A program made the translations under genes and the position numbers. A stretch of 64,000 nucleotides of DNA from Alphaproteobacteria bacterium (GTDB lineage Bacteria > Pseudomonadota > Alphaproteobacteria > Rs-D84). Below the pieces are notes generated by a model. It ran no database searches and was not told where the DNA came from. It saw nothing but the letters and a program-made list of their open reading frames with translations. This document shows, piece after piece, positions 7,197-15,840 of this stretch (positions within the stretch are counted from its first letter, which is position 1; each line of letters starts with the position of its first letter). The stretch lies in NCBI GenBank assembly GCA_015062525.1, contig SUUM01000002.1, positions 18,964-82,963 of the forward strand. The letters are read 5' to 3'.

Positions 7197-9017
7197 ATGA
7201 AAAAAATATCTAACAAAATAAAGTCCTTTATCAAAGGCGATGAATCAAACGGTCGTATCAAGTGGTCGTTGTATGGGCGCGTCTGGCGCGAAGTTGGTCA
7301 ACCATATTGGAAATGGCTGGCGGCGGGTATTATCTTTACCATTCTTGCCGCTGGGGCCGAGGCTTATACCATCACAATCGTTCAACAGGTTGTGGACAAG
7401 GCGTTCATTGAAAAAAGTCTGTCTGCCATCTATTGGCTGGGGTTCCAGGTTATTGTTGCCTTTGGTGCCAAGGGCGCGTTCACATACGCCAAGGCCCTGA
7501 TTATGTCCAAGGGTGGATTATTGGCCAGCGCGAATTTGCAAAAGAAAATTTACAAGCACATGACCCACATGAATCTGGCACGTTTCTATGCCGATGGTAT
7601 CGGTAAAAATCTGAACTATTTCGGTGTCCAGGCTGGCGCGGTTTTAAATTTGGTAACGGGGACGGTTGTAAGCGTTGTTCAAAATGTGGCAACCCTGGCT
7701 ATGACATTGGGGTTAATGTTTTACTACGCACACCAGATGTGTATTGTTCTGATGTTTTTGGCGCCGGCGATTATGATTCCAATGGTAATCATCATGCGCA
7801 AGCGTCGCAAACTGTCGCGTCAATCATTTGGTATTGCGAACAATGTGTCGCAACAGTTGAATCAGACGTTGCATGGTATTAAAACAATCCAGGCTTTTGC
7901 GTCCGAAGAACGCGAAGAAAAGAAATTTGCGCGTGTTCTTAACAGTTCTATGACCAACGCATACAAAAGCACCCAGGCCAACGCCCTGCGTTCGCCATTA
8001 ATGGAATTTATGATTTCCATTGGTTTGTGTATTGCCATGATTATGGGCGGGCATTTTATTTCAAGTGGCGCAATCACAACGGGTGATTTTACGGCATTCT
8101 TATTGGCGCTGACCGCGGCATACAAACCGGCCAAGTCGATTACAAATACCGGCGACACATTACAGCATGGGTTGTTGGCGGCGGAAATATTGTTTGATTT
8201 CCTGGACAGCAAACCCGACATTGTTGACGCGCCAGATGCACGTGAATTGACCGCGAAAAATTTATCGGTTGGATTCCACGATGTGTCATTTGCATATAAT
8301 CCATCGGAACCTGTGCTGAAAAACATTAACCTGCATGTGCCGGCGGGGCGGGTATGTGCGCTGGTCGGGCCATCGGGCGGTGGTAAAACAACAATGTTTA
8401 ATTTATTGGAACGCTTTTATGAACCACAAACCGGAAAAATTACAATTAATCGCACGGATATTAAAAAATACACCTTAAAATCCCTGCGCGAAAACATAGC
8501 CGAGGTGTCCCAGTCCGTATTCTTGTTCAATGGTTCAATCGAAGACAATATTAAATACGGTCGCCCTGATGCCACCCACGAAGAAGTGGTGGCTGCTGCA
8601 ATCGCGGCGAATGCGGACGGGTTTATTAACGAATTTCCAAATGGATATGAAACATCTGTGGGCGAAGGCGGCGGACTGTTATCAGGCGGTCAGAAACAGC
8701 GCATAGCAATCGCACGTGCAATATTAAAAGACGCACCAATCTTGTTATTGGACGAGGCGACATCCGCCCTTGATACCCAAAGCGAGAAGTTAATCCAGGC
8801 CGCATTAAATGATTTAATGCAGGGTCGCACAACATTTGTTATTGCGCACCGCCTGTCCACCATTTTGGATGCGGATATTATCTGTGTTATCAAGGACGGC
8901 CAGATTGTAGAAATGGGGACCGACTCAGAACTTTGTGCGTTGGATGGCGAATATAAAAAATTACGCGACATTCAATTCAAGACAGAGGCCAAGCAAAACA
9001 ACAAATCAAAAAAATAA
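7197..9017 (+). CDS. ABC exporter, fused membrane and ATPase domains (MsbA-like)
   Basis: A 606-residue half-transporter: six-helix type I exporter membrane domain (about residues 35-320), then an ATPase domain. The motifs are complete: Walker A GPSGGGKTT (391-399), signature LSGGQ (495-499), Walker B LLLDE (Asp519, Glu520) and H-loop His551. Such proteins form homodimers that flip lipids, LPS core or peptides across the inner membrane. MsbA is the closest functional guess, but drug or peptide exporters look the same. The ATG at 7197 is preferred over an upstream in-frame TTG at 7164 because that codon overlaps the promoter -35 box. Transcription probably continues into the next two genes. 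Confidence 0.88.
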   Translation: MKKISNKIKSFIKGDESNGRIKWSLYGRVWREVGQPYWKWLAAGIIFTILAAGAEAYTITIVQQVVDKAFIEKSLSAIYWLGFQVIVAFGAKGAFTYAKALIMSKGGLLASANLQKKIYKHMTHMNLARFYADGIGKNLNYFGVQAGAVLNLVTGTVVSVVQNVATLAMTLGLMFYYAHQMCIVLMFLAPAIMIPMVIIMRKRRKLSRQSFGIANNVSQQLNQTLHGIKTIQAFASEEREEKKFARVLNSSMTNAYKSTQANALRSPLMEFMISIGLCIAMIMGGHFISSGAITTGDFTAFLLALTAAYKPAKSITNTGDTLQHGLLAAEILFDFLDSKPDIVDAPDARELTAKNLSVGFHDVSFAYNPSEPVLKNINLHVPAGRVCALVGPSGGGKTTMFNLLERFYEPQTGKITINRTDIKKYTLKSLRENIAEVSQSVFLFNGSIEDNIKYGRPDATHEEVVAAAIAANADGFINEFPNGYETSVGEGGGLLSGGQKQRIAIARAILKDAPILLLDEATSALDTQSEKLIQAALNDLMQGRTTFVIAHRLSTILDADIICVIKDGQIVEMGTDSELCALDGEYKKLRDIQFKTEAKQNNKSKK

Positions 9018-9029
9018 GCAGAGGTTTAT

Positions 9030-10019
9030 ATGAATTTGCCGTTAAAAAATGTTCAGAACACGAGCGGAAAATATGCGCTGTTCTTTATGGATGGGGCGGG
9101 TAATTGGCAACGTGTTGAAGAAATTGGGATGGCGGTTAGACCATTTCAGGTCGTTGCAACATTTGATAGCCGTCCATATGTTGCGGTTCAAAAAAACGGT
9201 AATATTCGCACACCGGATGATACTCGCTTGTTTCTGATAAATTTACTTAATGGCACAGTTGTCTCCGGGGGCGAATTTGGGGTATCACGCATAATATTTG
9301 ACACAAACAATAAATCAATTTTCTTTACGCCACTTGCATTGAATGGTGTTCCTGTTCAAAAATATTCATGGTGCTTGCCTTATGGTGATATGCCATATAT
9401 GGCGATAAATATTCCATCAATTTCACAGCCTGGGATTAAATCATGGGGAATGGGCGATACACTTGTTCCTGTTTTTGAAATTGCGGTTGTTGAATTTGTG
9501 CCTCTTGCCAATTGTGCATCTAAAAAAACAGATACACCAAAACGTCGCCGTTGTCGTCCACGTAGTTCAAAAAACAAACCAAATATTTTATCACGGGGAC
9601 CAATTGCACAAAACATCCCCGCAAAGCCTAAAATGCGTACGAATACGGTATCCCTGCGCAATACAAAGCGAAATGCATTTGGGGGACTGTATGACGTTTA
9701 TATCAACGGACGTCGTGTTGCAACAAAACGCATGAATGCGAATGCAAAAACGTTTATGAATAATCGTATTTTGGCACTATCATATCAGGTGCCTGCGGGA
9801 CTGACGGATAATTATGATATTTTCTGGCCAGATGGCACACAATTTTATATAGGTGGCACCCATCGCATAACGGGTCAACCGATAACTGTCAATTCTGTAT
9901 CTGAACAGAATAATGAACTTAGATTGGGATTGTCGAACAATGCTGTGCGTGTGATTCGTGAAAACGATTTGGCGCGTTTTGCACCACAACAGTTTGTTTT
10001 GAACGAAAAACAAAAATAA
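9030..10019 (+). CDS. Unknown protein with basic central linker
   Basis: I do not recognise this 329-residue protein. It has no signal peptide or membrane segment. Two predicted beta-rich halves (residues 1-165 and 210-325) are separated by a very basic linker (KRRRCRPRSSKNK, about 172-184). The second half contains GGLYDVYINGRRVATKRM and repeated short beta strands. A GCAGAGG ribosome-binding site precedes the ATG. It lies 12 nt after the ABC transporter and 19 nt before the DUF1015 gene, so the three are probably one transcript. Codon use looks like its neighbours. Confidence 0.6.
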   Translation: MNLPLKNVQNTSGKYALFFMDGAGNWQRVEEIGMAVRPFQVVATFDSRPYVAVQKNGNIRTPDDTRLFLINLLNGTVVSGGEFGVSRIIFDTNNKSIFFTPLALNGVPVQKYSWCLPYGDMPYMAINIPSISQPGIKSWGMGDTLVPVFEIAVVEFVPLANCASKKTDTPKRRRCRPRSSKNKPNILSRGPIAQNIPAKPKMRTNTVSLRNTKRNAFGGLYDVYINGRRVATKRMNANAKTFMNNRILALSYQVPAGLTDNYDIFWPDGTQFYIGGTHRITGQPITVNSVSEQNNELRLGLSNNAVRVIRENDLARFAPQQFVLNEKQK

Positions 10020-10038
10020 TTAACCAAGGGAGAAAAGT

Positions 10039-11277
10039 ATGAAAATAAAACCATTTGCGGGTGTTCGCCCGCCACGTGAACTGGCCGAAGAGGTTGCATC
10101 GCGTCCATATGATGTCTTGAATTCTGTCGAGGCCAAGCAAGAGGCCGGTGAAAAGTCTTTGCTGCATATTATTAAACCAGAAATTGATTTTGACCCGATT
10201 GCTGATGAACATTCAGGGCCTGTTTATGACAAAGCGGTCGAGAACTTTAAACTATGGCAGGAACGTGGTTGGCTGGTCCAAGACGAAGCAGAAATGTATT
10301 ACATTTATGCCCAAACAATGGATGGCCGTACACAGTATGGCCTGGTTGCTGCGGCAAATGTTGATGATTATATGTCAGGTAAAATTAAAAAGCATGAATT
10401 GACACGCAAAGACAAAGAAGAAGACCGCATGATTCATGTGCGCATTCAAAATGCAAACATTGAACCTGTGTTCTTTGCGTACCCTGACGTTGATGAAATG
10501 AACAAAATCGTTGAAAATATTGTTCAGACCCAGGAACCAGAATACGACTTCGTCGCACCAGACGGCTTCGGACATACATTCTGGGCGATTCGCGACGCGG
10601 CGACAAACGCGCGTATCACAGAAATCTTTGCCAAAATTCCTGCGCTGTATGTTGCGGACGGTCATCATCGTACGGCGGCGGCGGCATTAGTTGGTGCAGA
10701 AAAACGGGCGGCCAATCCGAATCACACAGGCACAGAAGAATATAACTATTTCTTGGCTGTGATTTTCCCAGAAAGCCAATTAAAAATTATTGATTACAAT
10801 CGCGTGGTCAAAGATTTGAATGGTATGACGGCGGACGAATTTTTGAATAAATTGTCTGACAGTTTTGATGTTGTTGAAATGGGGACAGATATTTATAAAC
10901 CAAACGCATTACATAACTTTGGTATGTATTTGAATGGTAAATGGTATTCTTTGACGGCCAAAACCGGTACATATGACGACAACGATCCAATTGGTGTACT
11001 GGATGTGACTGTTCTGTCAAACCTGGTATTTGATAAAATTTTGAACTTAGGCGATTTGCGCACGTCCAAGCGCATCGATTTCGTTGGCGGTATTCGCGGC
11101 CTTGGCGAATTACAGAAACGCGTGGACAGCGGTGAAATGGCGGTTGCTTTTGCACTGTACCCCGTCACCATGCGCCAGATTATTGATATTGCCGACACGG
11201 GTAATATTATGCCACCAAAAACAACCTGGTTCGAGCCCAAGTTGCGCAGTGGTCTTGTAATCCACAAATTGTCATAA
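10039..11277 (+). CDS. DUF1015 family protein
   Basis: The 412-residue product begins KIKPFAGVRPPRELAEEVASRPYDVLN and contains YVADGHHRTAAAA, both hallmarks of the DUF1015 family. This family is widespread in bacteria and archaea and has a ParB/Srx-like feature (GHHR), but no established reaction. In several genomes it neighbours serine biosynthesis genes, which are not present here. It is soluble and cytoplasmic by sequence. Ribosome-binding site AGGGAGAAA. It is the last gene of the 7.2-11.3 kb transcript and is followed by a strong terminator. Confidence 0.85.
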   Translation: MKIKPFAGVRPPRELAEEVASRPYDVLNSVEAKQEAGEKSLLHIIKPEIDFDPIADEHSGPVYDKAVENFKLWQERGWLVQDEAEMYYIYAQTMDGRTQYGLVAAANVDDYMSGKIKKHELTRKDKEEDRMIHVRIQNANIEPVFFAYPDVDEMNKIVENIVQTQEPEYDFVAPDGFGHTFWAIRDAATNARITEIFAKIPALYVADGHHRTAAAALVGAEKRAANPNHTGTEEYNYFLAVIFPESQLKIIDYNRVVKDLNGMTADEFLNKLSDSFDVVEMGTDIYKPNALHNFGMYLNGKWYSLTAKTGTYDDNDPIGVLDVTVLSNLVFDKILNLGDLRTSKRIDFVGGIRGLGELQKRVDSGEMAVAFALYPVTMRQIIDIADTGNIMPPKTTWFEPKLRSGLVIHKLS

Positions 11278-11304
11278 AAAATCCCCCACCTGGGGGATTT
11301 TTAT
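11276..11304. terminator. Bidirectional terminator
   Basis: AATCCCCC/GGGGGATT stem with loop ACCT, flanked by A and T runs, between the converging DUF1015 gene and the small minus-strand gene. Confidence 0.9.
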
Positions 11305-11636
11305 TTTATCATGTTATACAATGCATTCGGGGTTTGAATGTGCGGGCATCGCATACCAATCATGCCTTTGGCCAATTGTACGCACGATAATACTCGGCTT
11401 GTATTAACATTGTGTACTTGTGCATTTTGTAAATACACAAATCGCCATCCATGCGCCTTTAATATTTCTATATCGCGTGCCAGTAATGGAATTTTAACAA
11501 CATTTCCGTATCGCACAAATTGATACAGTACCAGTTTGTCGTCATTGACGGTAATCGGTGCAACATGTTTAAATTTACCGCAAAATATACGCGGTAATAT
11601 CTTTGAAGTTTTATTTGAAAATGCAATAATCATCAT
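11301..11636 (-). CDS. Small conserved protein, possible permuted NlpC/P60-like hydrolase
   Basis: The start is the first of two adjacent ATG codons (11636), seven bases after AAGGAC; the resulting protein is 111 residues. It contains FKHVAPITV in the first third and SCVQLAKGMIGM...QTPNALYN in the last third. A His followed by a Cys in that order recalls circularly permuted NlpC/P60 (YiiX-like) papain-fold enzymes, but this is only a pattern match. No signal peptide is present. It lies 55 nt downstream of the next gene on the same strand, and the two probably form an operon. Confidence 0.55.
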   Translation of the reverse strand: MMIIAFSNKTSKILPRIFCGKFKHVAPITVNDDKLVLYQFVRYGNVVKIPLLARDIEILKAHGWRFVYLQNAQVHNVNTSRVLSCVQLAKGMIGMRCPHIQTPNALYNMIK

Positions 11637-11691
11637 TTTTTTTGTCCTTGTTATTAGTCCCCACGGGCGGTGTACACCCGCGGGGCATTTT

Positions 11692-12036
11692 CTATTCAAT
11701 CCATCCACGTTGTTTTGCGGCAACCGATAATACATTCATGGCGATTTCCCATTGATGCGTTGCGCGGTTTTCCGCCCATATATGCTGGTGCGGGGCGCGA
11801 CGTTTGTCGCCAAATTTTTTCATGACGCACAATTGTTCATCGGTCAGTTTTCCCGATAAATATAGTTTTGTAATCAGGGTTTCTACATCCAATATTTCAC
11901 ATGGGCGCCGTGTTGGCAAACCGTGAATATGCATAAAATTATTATTGCGCATACCGCGTGAATGTAAAAACCAGAACCACATCTGTTCTGCATTTTGAAA
12001 TTTTTCGGGTGAAACAATTACTTGTGTTTGTGTCAT
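11692..12036 (-). CDS. Conserved hypothetical protein (AEQMWFWFL family)
   Basis: A 114-residue protein starting at the ATG at 12036, ten bases after AAAGGAG. It begins MTQTQVIVSPEKFQNAEQMW and contains RRPCEILDVETLI and RRAPHQHIWAE. I recall similar uncharacterised proteins in uncultured alphaproteobacteria but cannot name a function. It has no signal peptide or membrane segment. A good promoter lies just upstream (12073-12101), and beyond it a cluster of GANTC sites, so expression could follow the cell cycle. Confidence 0.6.
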   Translation of the reverse strand: MTQTQVIVSPEKFQNAEQMWFWFLHSRGMRNNNFMHIHGLPTRRPCEILDVETLITKLYLSGKLTDEQLCVMKKFGDKRRAPHQHIWAENRATHQWEIAMNVLSVAAKQRGWIE

Positions 12037-12072
12037 TTTTTCTTTCTCCTTTGGTTTTATGTTCATTATTGA

Positions 12073-12101
12073 TATATAGTCTAAGAAAAGATTCCTGTAA
12101 A
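12073..12101 (-). promoter_or_regulatory. Promoter of the two-gene operon 12036-11301
   Basis: On the minus strand TTTACA (12101-12096) and TATATA (12078-12073) are spaced 17 bp, leaving a leader of about 30 nt with a ribosome-binding site. Confidence 0.75.
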
Positions 12102-12120
12102 ATATTACAACCAATGGTTG

Positions 12121-12185
12121 AAGTCCGAATCTGAAAACTGATTCGGAATTTATATTTTGTAAATTTGTACCGAATCGGAATTTAT
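12121..12185. promoter_or_regulatory. GANTC cluster with direct repeats
   Basis: Within about 50 bp there are three GANTC sites, near 12127, 12140 and 12173. Two of them sit in copies of TCGGAATTTAT (12143-12153 and 12175-12185). The rest of the stretch to 12310 is AT-rich with repeated TAGATTT words. GANTC is the target of the CcrM-type enzyme encoded at 47.3 kb. Confidence 0.5.
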
Positions 12186-12316
12186 TCCTAGATTAATATA
12201 TCTTCAGAAATTAAAGGATTTTTTTAGATTTAATGTATTATGTAAATATCCTAGATTGTATTTTTAGATTTCTCGTACAATAATATAATTGTTTGTTATG
12301 CAAGATGGGGGAAATA

Positions 12317-12454
12317 ATGTACTGGATTATTAACATATCTTTTATGTTATTGTTCGCATATTTGTTTGGGGAACTGGCGGGCTTGCTGAATGGTATTCAA
12401 ACAATATTGATAACAGTCATTGCGTTTAAAAAGGTTCGGCACAGCCACAAATAA
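12317..12454 (+). CDS. Small membrane protein, 45 residues
   Basis: A short ORF (MYWIINISFMLLFAYLFG...) with a GGGGGAA ribosome-binding site 4 bp before the ATG. TATAAT (12284-12289) lies upstream and a strong terminator directly follows the stop codon. Residues 3-36 are hydrophobic enough for one or two membrane passes and the tail is basic (KKVRHSHK). Promoter, ribosome-binding site, ORF and terminator in order make it a credible gene. No function can be given. Confidence 0.55.
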   Translation: MYWIINISFMLLFAYLFGELAGLLNGIQTILITVIAFKKVRHSHK

Positions 12455-12479
12455 AAACGGGGCAACCGCCCCGTTTTAT
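12453..12479. terminator. Bidirectional terminator
   Basis: CGGGGC/GCCCCG stem (12458-12473), loop AACC, with A-run before and T-run after. It serves the small ORF and the converging proS operon. Confidence 0.85.
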
Positions 12480-12481
12480 TT

Positions 12482-13918
12482 TTAATAAGACTTTGCAACG
12501 AATACATATTCTGGGTCGCGGTCGTCCAGACAACGACGGGTGATTTTGTATTTTTCCATCAGGCCATCGAATTGTTCATTGGTGGTCTTTTCATATTTAA
12601 TGCGGAAAAATCCAATTACGCCGTTTGCCAATGCCGCGTCCAACGCAGTCAAATCAGCAACATCGTGAATCATTTCCGCGTTGCGTTTTTCAACGCGCGC
12701 AACCATTGTGTCGTGAATGTCGCGCATAATGTCATTTACGCTTGCGACCAATTCATCAACCGCGATTGTACGCTTTGATTCACGTCCCAAATCACGACGT
12801 GTTATTGTAATGGATTCAGATTCCATTTCACGCGCGCCAATTTCCACGCGTAATGGTACACCACGCTTAATCCACTTCCACATTTTGTCAGGCGCGCGCA
12901 TGTCGGTTGTGTCAACCAAAACACGAACCCCAGCACCACGTAATTTATCCCCCAGGATTTCCGCATACTCATTTAATGCGGCCGCGGTATCTTCGCGTGT
13001 GATTGGAATAATCACAACCTGGTATGGGGCAACAGACGGTGGCAAAATCAAACCATCGTCGTCGGAATGCACCATAAACATAGACCCCATCATACGGGTT
13101 GTTGTACCCCAGCTGGTCGTCCAACCGTGTTGCAATTTGCCGTCTGTACCCAAGAATTGAATACCAAAGGATTTAGAAAAATGCTGGCCCAGGTCATGCG
13201 ATGTTCCGGCCTGCAGGGCCTTGCCATCTTGCATAATATGTTCCAGGGTATATGTATGGTCCGCGCCGGCAAATCTTTCTTCTGGGGTTTTTTCACCCAT
13301 AATTGATGGTATCGCCAGGACATCACGCATATAGTCACCATACATTTTGTGCATTTTGCGTGCGTCGGCGTTGGCCTCGTCATGTGTGGCGAAAACGTTA
13401 TGCCCTTCTTGCCAGTTAAATTCGGATGTACGCAAGAACATGCGTGGACGCATTTCCCAACGCATTACATTTACCCACTGATTTAATTTTAATGGCAAAT
13501 CGCGATACGATTGTACCCAACGGGACATAGCCTCGCCAATAATTGTTTCAGATGTTGGACGGATGATATAAGGCTCGGTCAATTTTGAATCTGGGTCCGG
13601 TTGTAATGTGCCATCAATCATTTTCAGACGATGATGGGTTACAACCGCACATTCCTTGGCAAATCCGGCAACATGTTCGGCCTCTTTATTAAAAAAATCG
13701 ATTGGTATCAACAATGGAAAATTTGCGTTTTGTACGCCATGCGATTTGATTCGGCGGTCCATTTCATCACGCATCAGTTCCCAAATTGCCCAACCATACG
13801 GCTTGATTGTCATACACCCGCGCACAGGTGCATTTTCCGCCAAATCGGCCGCGACAATTAAGTTCTGGTACCATTCGCTGAAATTTTCAGCACGTGTTGG
13901 TGTTATTGCTGTTTTCAT
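12482..13918 (-). CDS. proS: Prolyl-tRNA synthetase, archaeal/eukaryotic type
   Basis: A 478-residue class II synthetase charging tRNA-Pro. It shows GCMTIKPYGWAIWELMRDEMD, PYIIRPTSETIIGEAMSRW, the motif 2 region RWEMRPRMFLRTSEFNWQEGH, and motif 3 near GTTTRMMGSMFMVHSDD. The lack of an editing insertion between motifs 2 and 3, and the C-terminal Zn-domain-like tail ending in FVAKSY, mark it as ProS type 3. Alphaproteobacteria usually carry the bacterial type, so horizontal acquisition is likely. The ATG at 13918 (GAGA eight bases upstream) is preferred over an in-frame TTG at 13924. It is the last gene of the olsB-plsC-proS operon, 14 nt after plsC. Confidence 0.93.
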   Translation of the reverse strand: MKTAITPTRAENFSEWYQNLIVAADLAENAPVRGCMTIKPYGWAIWELMRDEMDRRIKSHGVQNANFPLLIPIDFFNKEAEHVAGFAKECAVVTHHRLKMIDGTLQPDPDSKLTEPYIIRPTSETIIGEAMSRWVQSYRDLPLKLNQWVNVMRWEMRPRMFLRTSEFNWQEGHNVFATHDEANADARKMHKMYGDYMRDVLAIPSIMGEKTPEERFAGADHTYTLEHIMQDGKALQAGTSHDLGQHFSKSFGIQFLGTDGKLQHGWTTSWGTTTRMMGSMFMVHSDDDGLILPPSVAPYQVVIIPITREDTAAALNEYAEILGDKLRGAGVRVLVDTTDMRAPDKMWKWIKRGVPLRVEIGAREMESESITITRRDLGRESKRTIAVDELVASVNDIMRDIHDTMVARVEKRNAEMIHDVADLTALDAALANGVIGFFRIKYEKTTNEQFDGLMEKYKITRRCLDDRDPEYVFVAKSY

Positions 13919-13932
13919 ATTCAATATCTCTT

Positions 13933-14763
13933 TTATTTTTTATTTGTTTTTTTATCTTTTAATTCCATGTATTTTTCCGACACGATTTTGTGCAGAACGT
14001 CGGCAATCTGCTTTCTGTCCATACCCGCCAGGGGCGGTGGCGGCAACAATGTAATTTCAACCATAAATCCGCCCAGCATCATGATGTGAAACACCTGGCC
14101 AAAGGCAGACCGTTCACGTTTGCATTTTGGCCCCGTATCTATTTTTGCATTGTCAAAATACGCAAAATGGTCGGCCATCGTTTGTTCATCAATTGGGCTG
14201 CCGTCACGATAGCGATAGTGCATCGCCATGGGTTGGACCGCGACATTTGAATTTTCAACAAAGTTAAACAGCGTGCTTTTGAACGGTTTGACATATGCGC
14301 CGTTTGTTGTGGTACCTTCGGGAAATAATATCATTGGATACTTAACGTTCTGAACCGTTTTCTGCACCACAGCCAACGCATCGCGCGCGTGTGATGGACG
14401 ACGGTCAACAAATATCACACCAAATCGACGCGCAACAAAACCAACCAGGGGCCAGTTTTCCATTTCTTTTTTGGCAATAAAACTGCCCCGAAATGCAAGT
14501 GGGAATGTTGCAATTTCAAACACCGATATATGGTTAGACACGACCATCAATGGACGCACATCAGATAATTTTCCATGAACAACAATTTTAATTCCCGCCA
14601 ATTTTACCAAAAACCACATAAACACCGGCATGTATTGAACCGCCCAGCGACGAGGCAATAAAATCAACAACGGCAACTGAATAACAACCATAACCCAGAA
14701 CAGCAAAAACTTGATTGCTGCGGCGATTGTGTTGAAAATATTTTGTTTGCGTAATTTTGCCAT
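13933..14763 (-). CDS. 1-acyl-glycerol-3-phosphate / lyso-ornithine lipid acyltransferase
   Basis: A 276-residue PlsC-family membrane acyltransferase. An N-terminal hydrophobic anchor (residues 15-40) precedes the catalytic block NHISVFE (NHX4-type motif with Glu where Asp is usual) and FPEGTTTNG. Because it follows an OlsB-like gene by six bases, it may be OlsA, which adds the second acyl chain to lyso-ornithine lipid. It could equally serve phosphatidic acid synthesis, or both, as OlsA does in some species. Located at the inner membrane. Confidence 0.85.
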   Translation of the reverse strand: MAKLRKQNIFNTIAAAIKFLLFWVMVVIQLPLLILLPRRWAVQYMPVFMWFLVKLAGIKIVVHGKLSDVRPLMVVSNHISVFEIATFPLAFRGSFIAKKEMENWPLVGFVARRFGVIFVDRRPSHARDALAVVQKTVQNVKYPMILFPEGTTTNGAYVKPFKSTLFNFVENSNVAVQPMAMHYRYRDGSPIDEQTMADHFAYFDNAKIDTGPKCKRERSAFGQVFHIMMLGGFMVEITLLPPPPLAGMDRKQIADVLHKIVSEKYMELKDKKTNKK

Positions 14764-14769
14764 AACAAA

Positions 14770-15729
14770 TTATTCCTCGTTTTCTGATTTTTCGGAATCT
14801 TCGATATATTCTGCATCGGCGGCATCTTCGCGCAACAGGAAATCAACAAATGCGCGCACAACCCTGAACGGACCAACCACGGGCAGGGTAATAATCTTGC
14901 CCACAGTTTTCATAATATTGTCTTTGTCGTCGTCTGGTGTCCCCAACGCGTTTTCGCGCCCCAAGAAATGCTTTTGATATGTTGCATTCATTTTGCGCGT
15001 TTCAATCATTACAAAAACATCATACGAGTTAAATGGCGCATCAATAAAAACGCCACGACCAAATGTCGCCCCCAGGCGCAGATACCCCTTAATCAACGGG
15101 GTCATTTGCGCCTTGGCATCTGCTTCATCCACGAATTCGCGTGGTAAAATATTCATACGCGATAATTTTGGATTCACACCATCTGCAAAGTTTTCAGGCA
15201 ACACCGTCGCACGCAGACGAAGTGGCGTTAAATGGTTATAGTACAGGTATGAAATCGCCTGGGCGCTACGCGCGGGCTTTGTACCAACAAATGACGCAAC
15301 ACCAAATACAATGCCAATTTTACGACGAACAATCATTTCGCCAAGCCCCGCCCACAACAGACGCATTACCAATGCATTTTCACGATAGGCCGGATCAACG
15401 CATGCACGCGACATTTCGGCAATATTGCCGGGATATTTTTTGATTTTTGACAGATTAAATTCTGTTTCTGTATAGAAACCACCCATTTTTTCCGCGGCAT
15501 TACGGTCAATGATACGATATGTGCCAACCACACGTCCCTGATGAAAAACAGCCATGTATTCCGCAAAGCGGTCGTACGCATCGTATTCTTCGCCCAGGGC
15601 GCGCTGTTCTTCGGTGGCGCCTGCGCCTTCTTCCATGCAGAAAACCTGGTACCGCAGTTGACGAACCTGTTTTCGTTCTTCTTTGTTGCGTGTTAATCTT
15701 ACCTCAAAATCGCGGACTTTAATTGCCAT
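14770..15729 (-). CDS. olsB: L-ornithine N-alpha-acyltransferase (OlsB-like)
   Basis: A 319-residue GNAT-fold protein. EVRLTRNKEERKQVRQLRYQVF, then VVGTYRIID, FYTETEFNL, IAEMSRACVDPAYR and FGVASFVGT match the OlsB family, which moves an acyl chain from acyl-ACP to the alpha-amino group of ornithine. This gives lyso-ornithine lipid, the substrate of the adjacent acyltransferase. The start at 15729 has AAGGGA at the right distance; earlier in-frame codons lack it. The acidic C-terminal tail (last 30 residues) is unusual. First gene of the three-gene operon; ornithine lipids are membrane lipids free of phosphorus. Confidence 0.85.
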   Translation of the reverse strand: MAIKVRDFEVRLTRNKEERKQVRQLRYQVFCMEEGAGATEEQRALGEEYDAYDRFAEYMAVFHQGRVVGTYRIIDRNAAEKMGGFYTETEFNLSKIKKYPGNIAEMSRACVDPAYRENALVMRLLWAGLGEMIVRRKIGIVFGVASFVGTKPARSAQAISYLYYNHLTPLRLRATVLPENFADGVNPKLSRMNILPREFVDEADAKAQMTPLIKGYLRLGATFGRGVFIDAPFNSYDVFVMIETRKMNATYQKHFLGRENALGTPDDDKDNIMKTVGKIITLPVVGPFRVVRAFVDFLLREDAADAEYIEDSEKSENEE

Positions 15730-15804
15730 AAATACATCCCTTGGTATAAATCTATGGGGAAAGAATACCAAACAAACGCCCAATATTCAACGTTTTTATT
15801 TGTG

Positions 15805-15833
15805 TTGATTTTTATGCGCATGCAGATTATGAT
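15805..15833 (+). promoter_or_regulatory. Promoter of the structured RNA / glycan operon leader
   Basis: TTGATT (15805-15810) and TATGAT (15828-15833) spaced 17 bp; transcription should start near 15840, at the first base of a folded region. Confidence 0.7.
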
Positions 15834-15840
15834 AATTACA

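Noticed and set aside
12115..12310. Replication origin
   Set aside because: The stretch is AT-rich with GANTC sites, but I found no DnaA boxes (TTATCCACA-like), no CtrA pair TTAA-N7-TTAA, and no dnaA, parA or hemE gene nearby.
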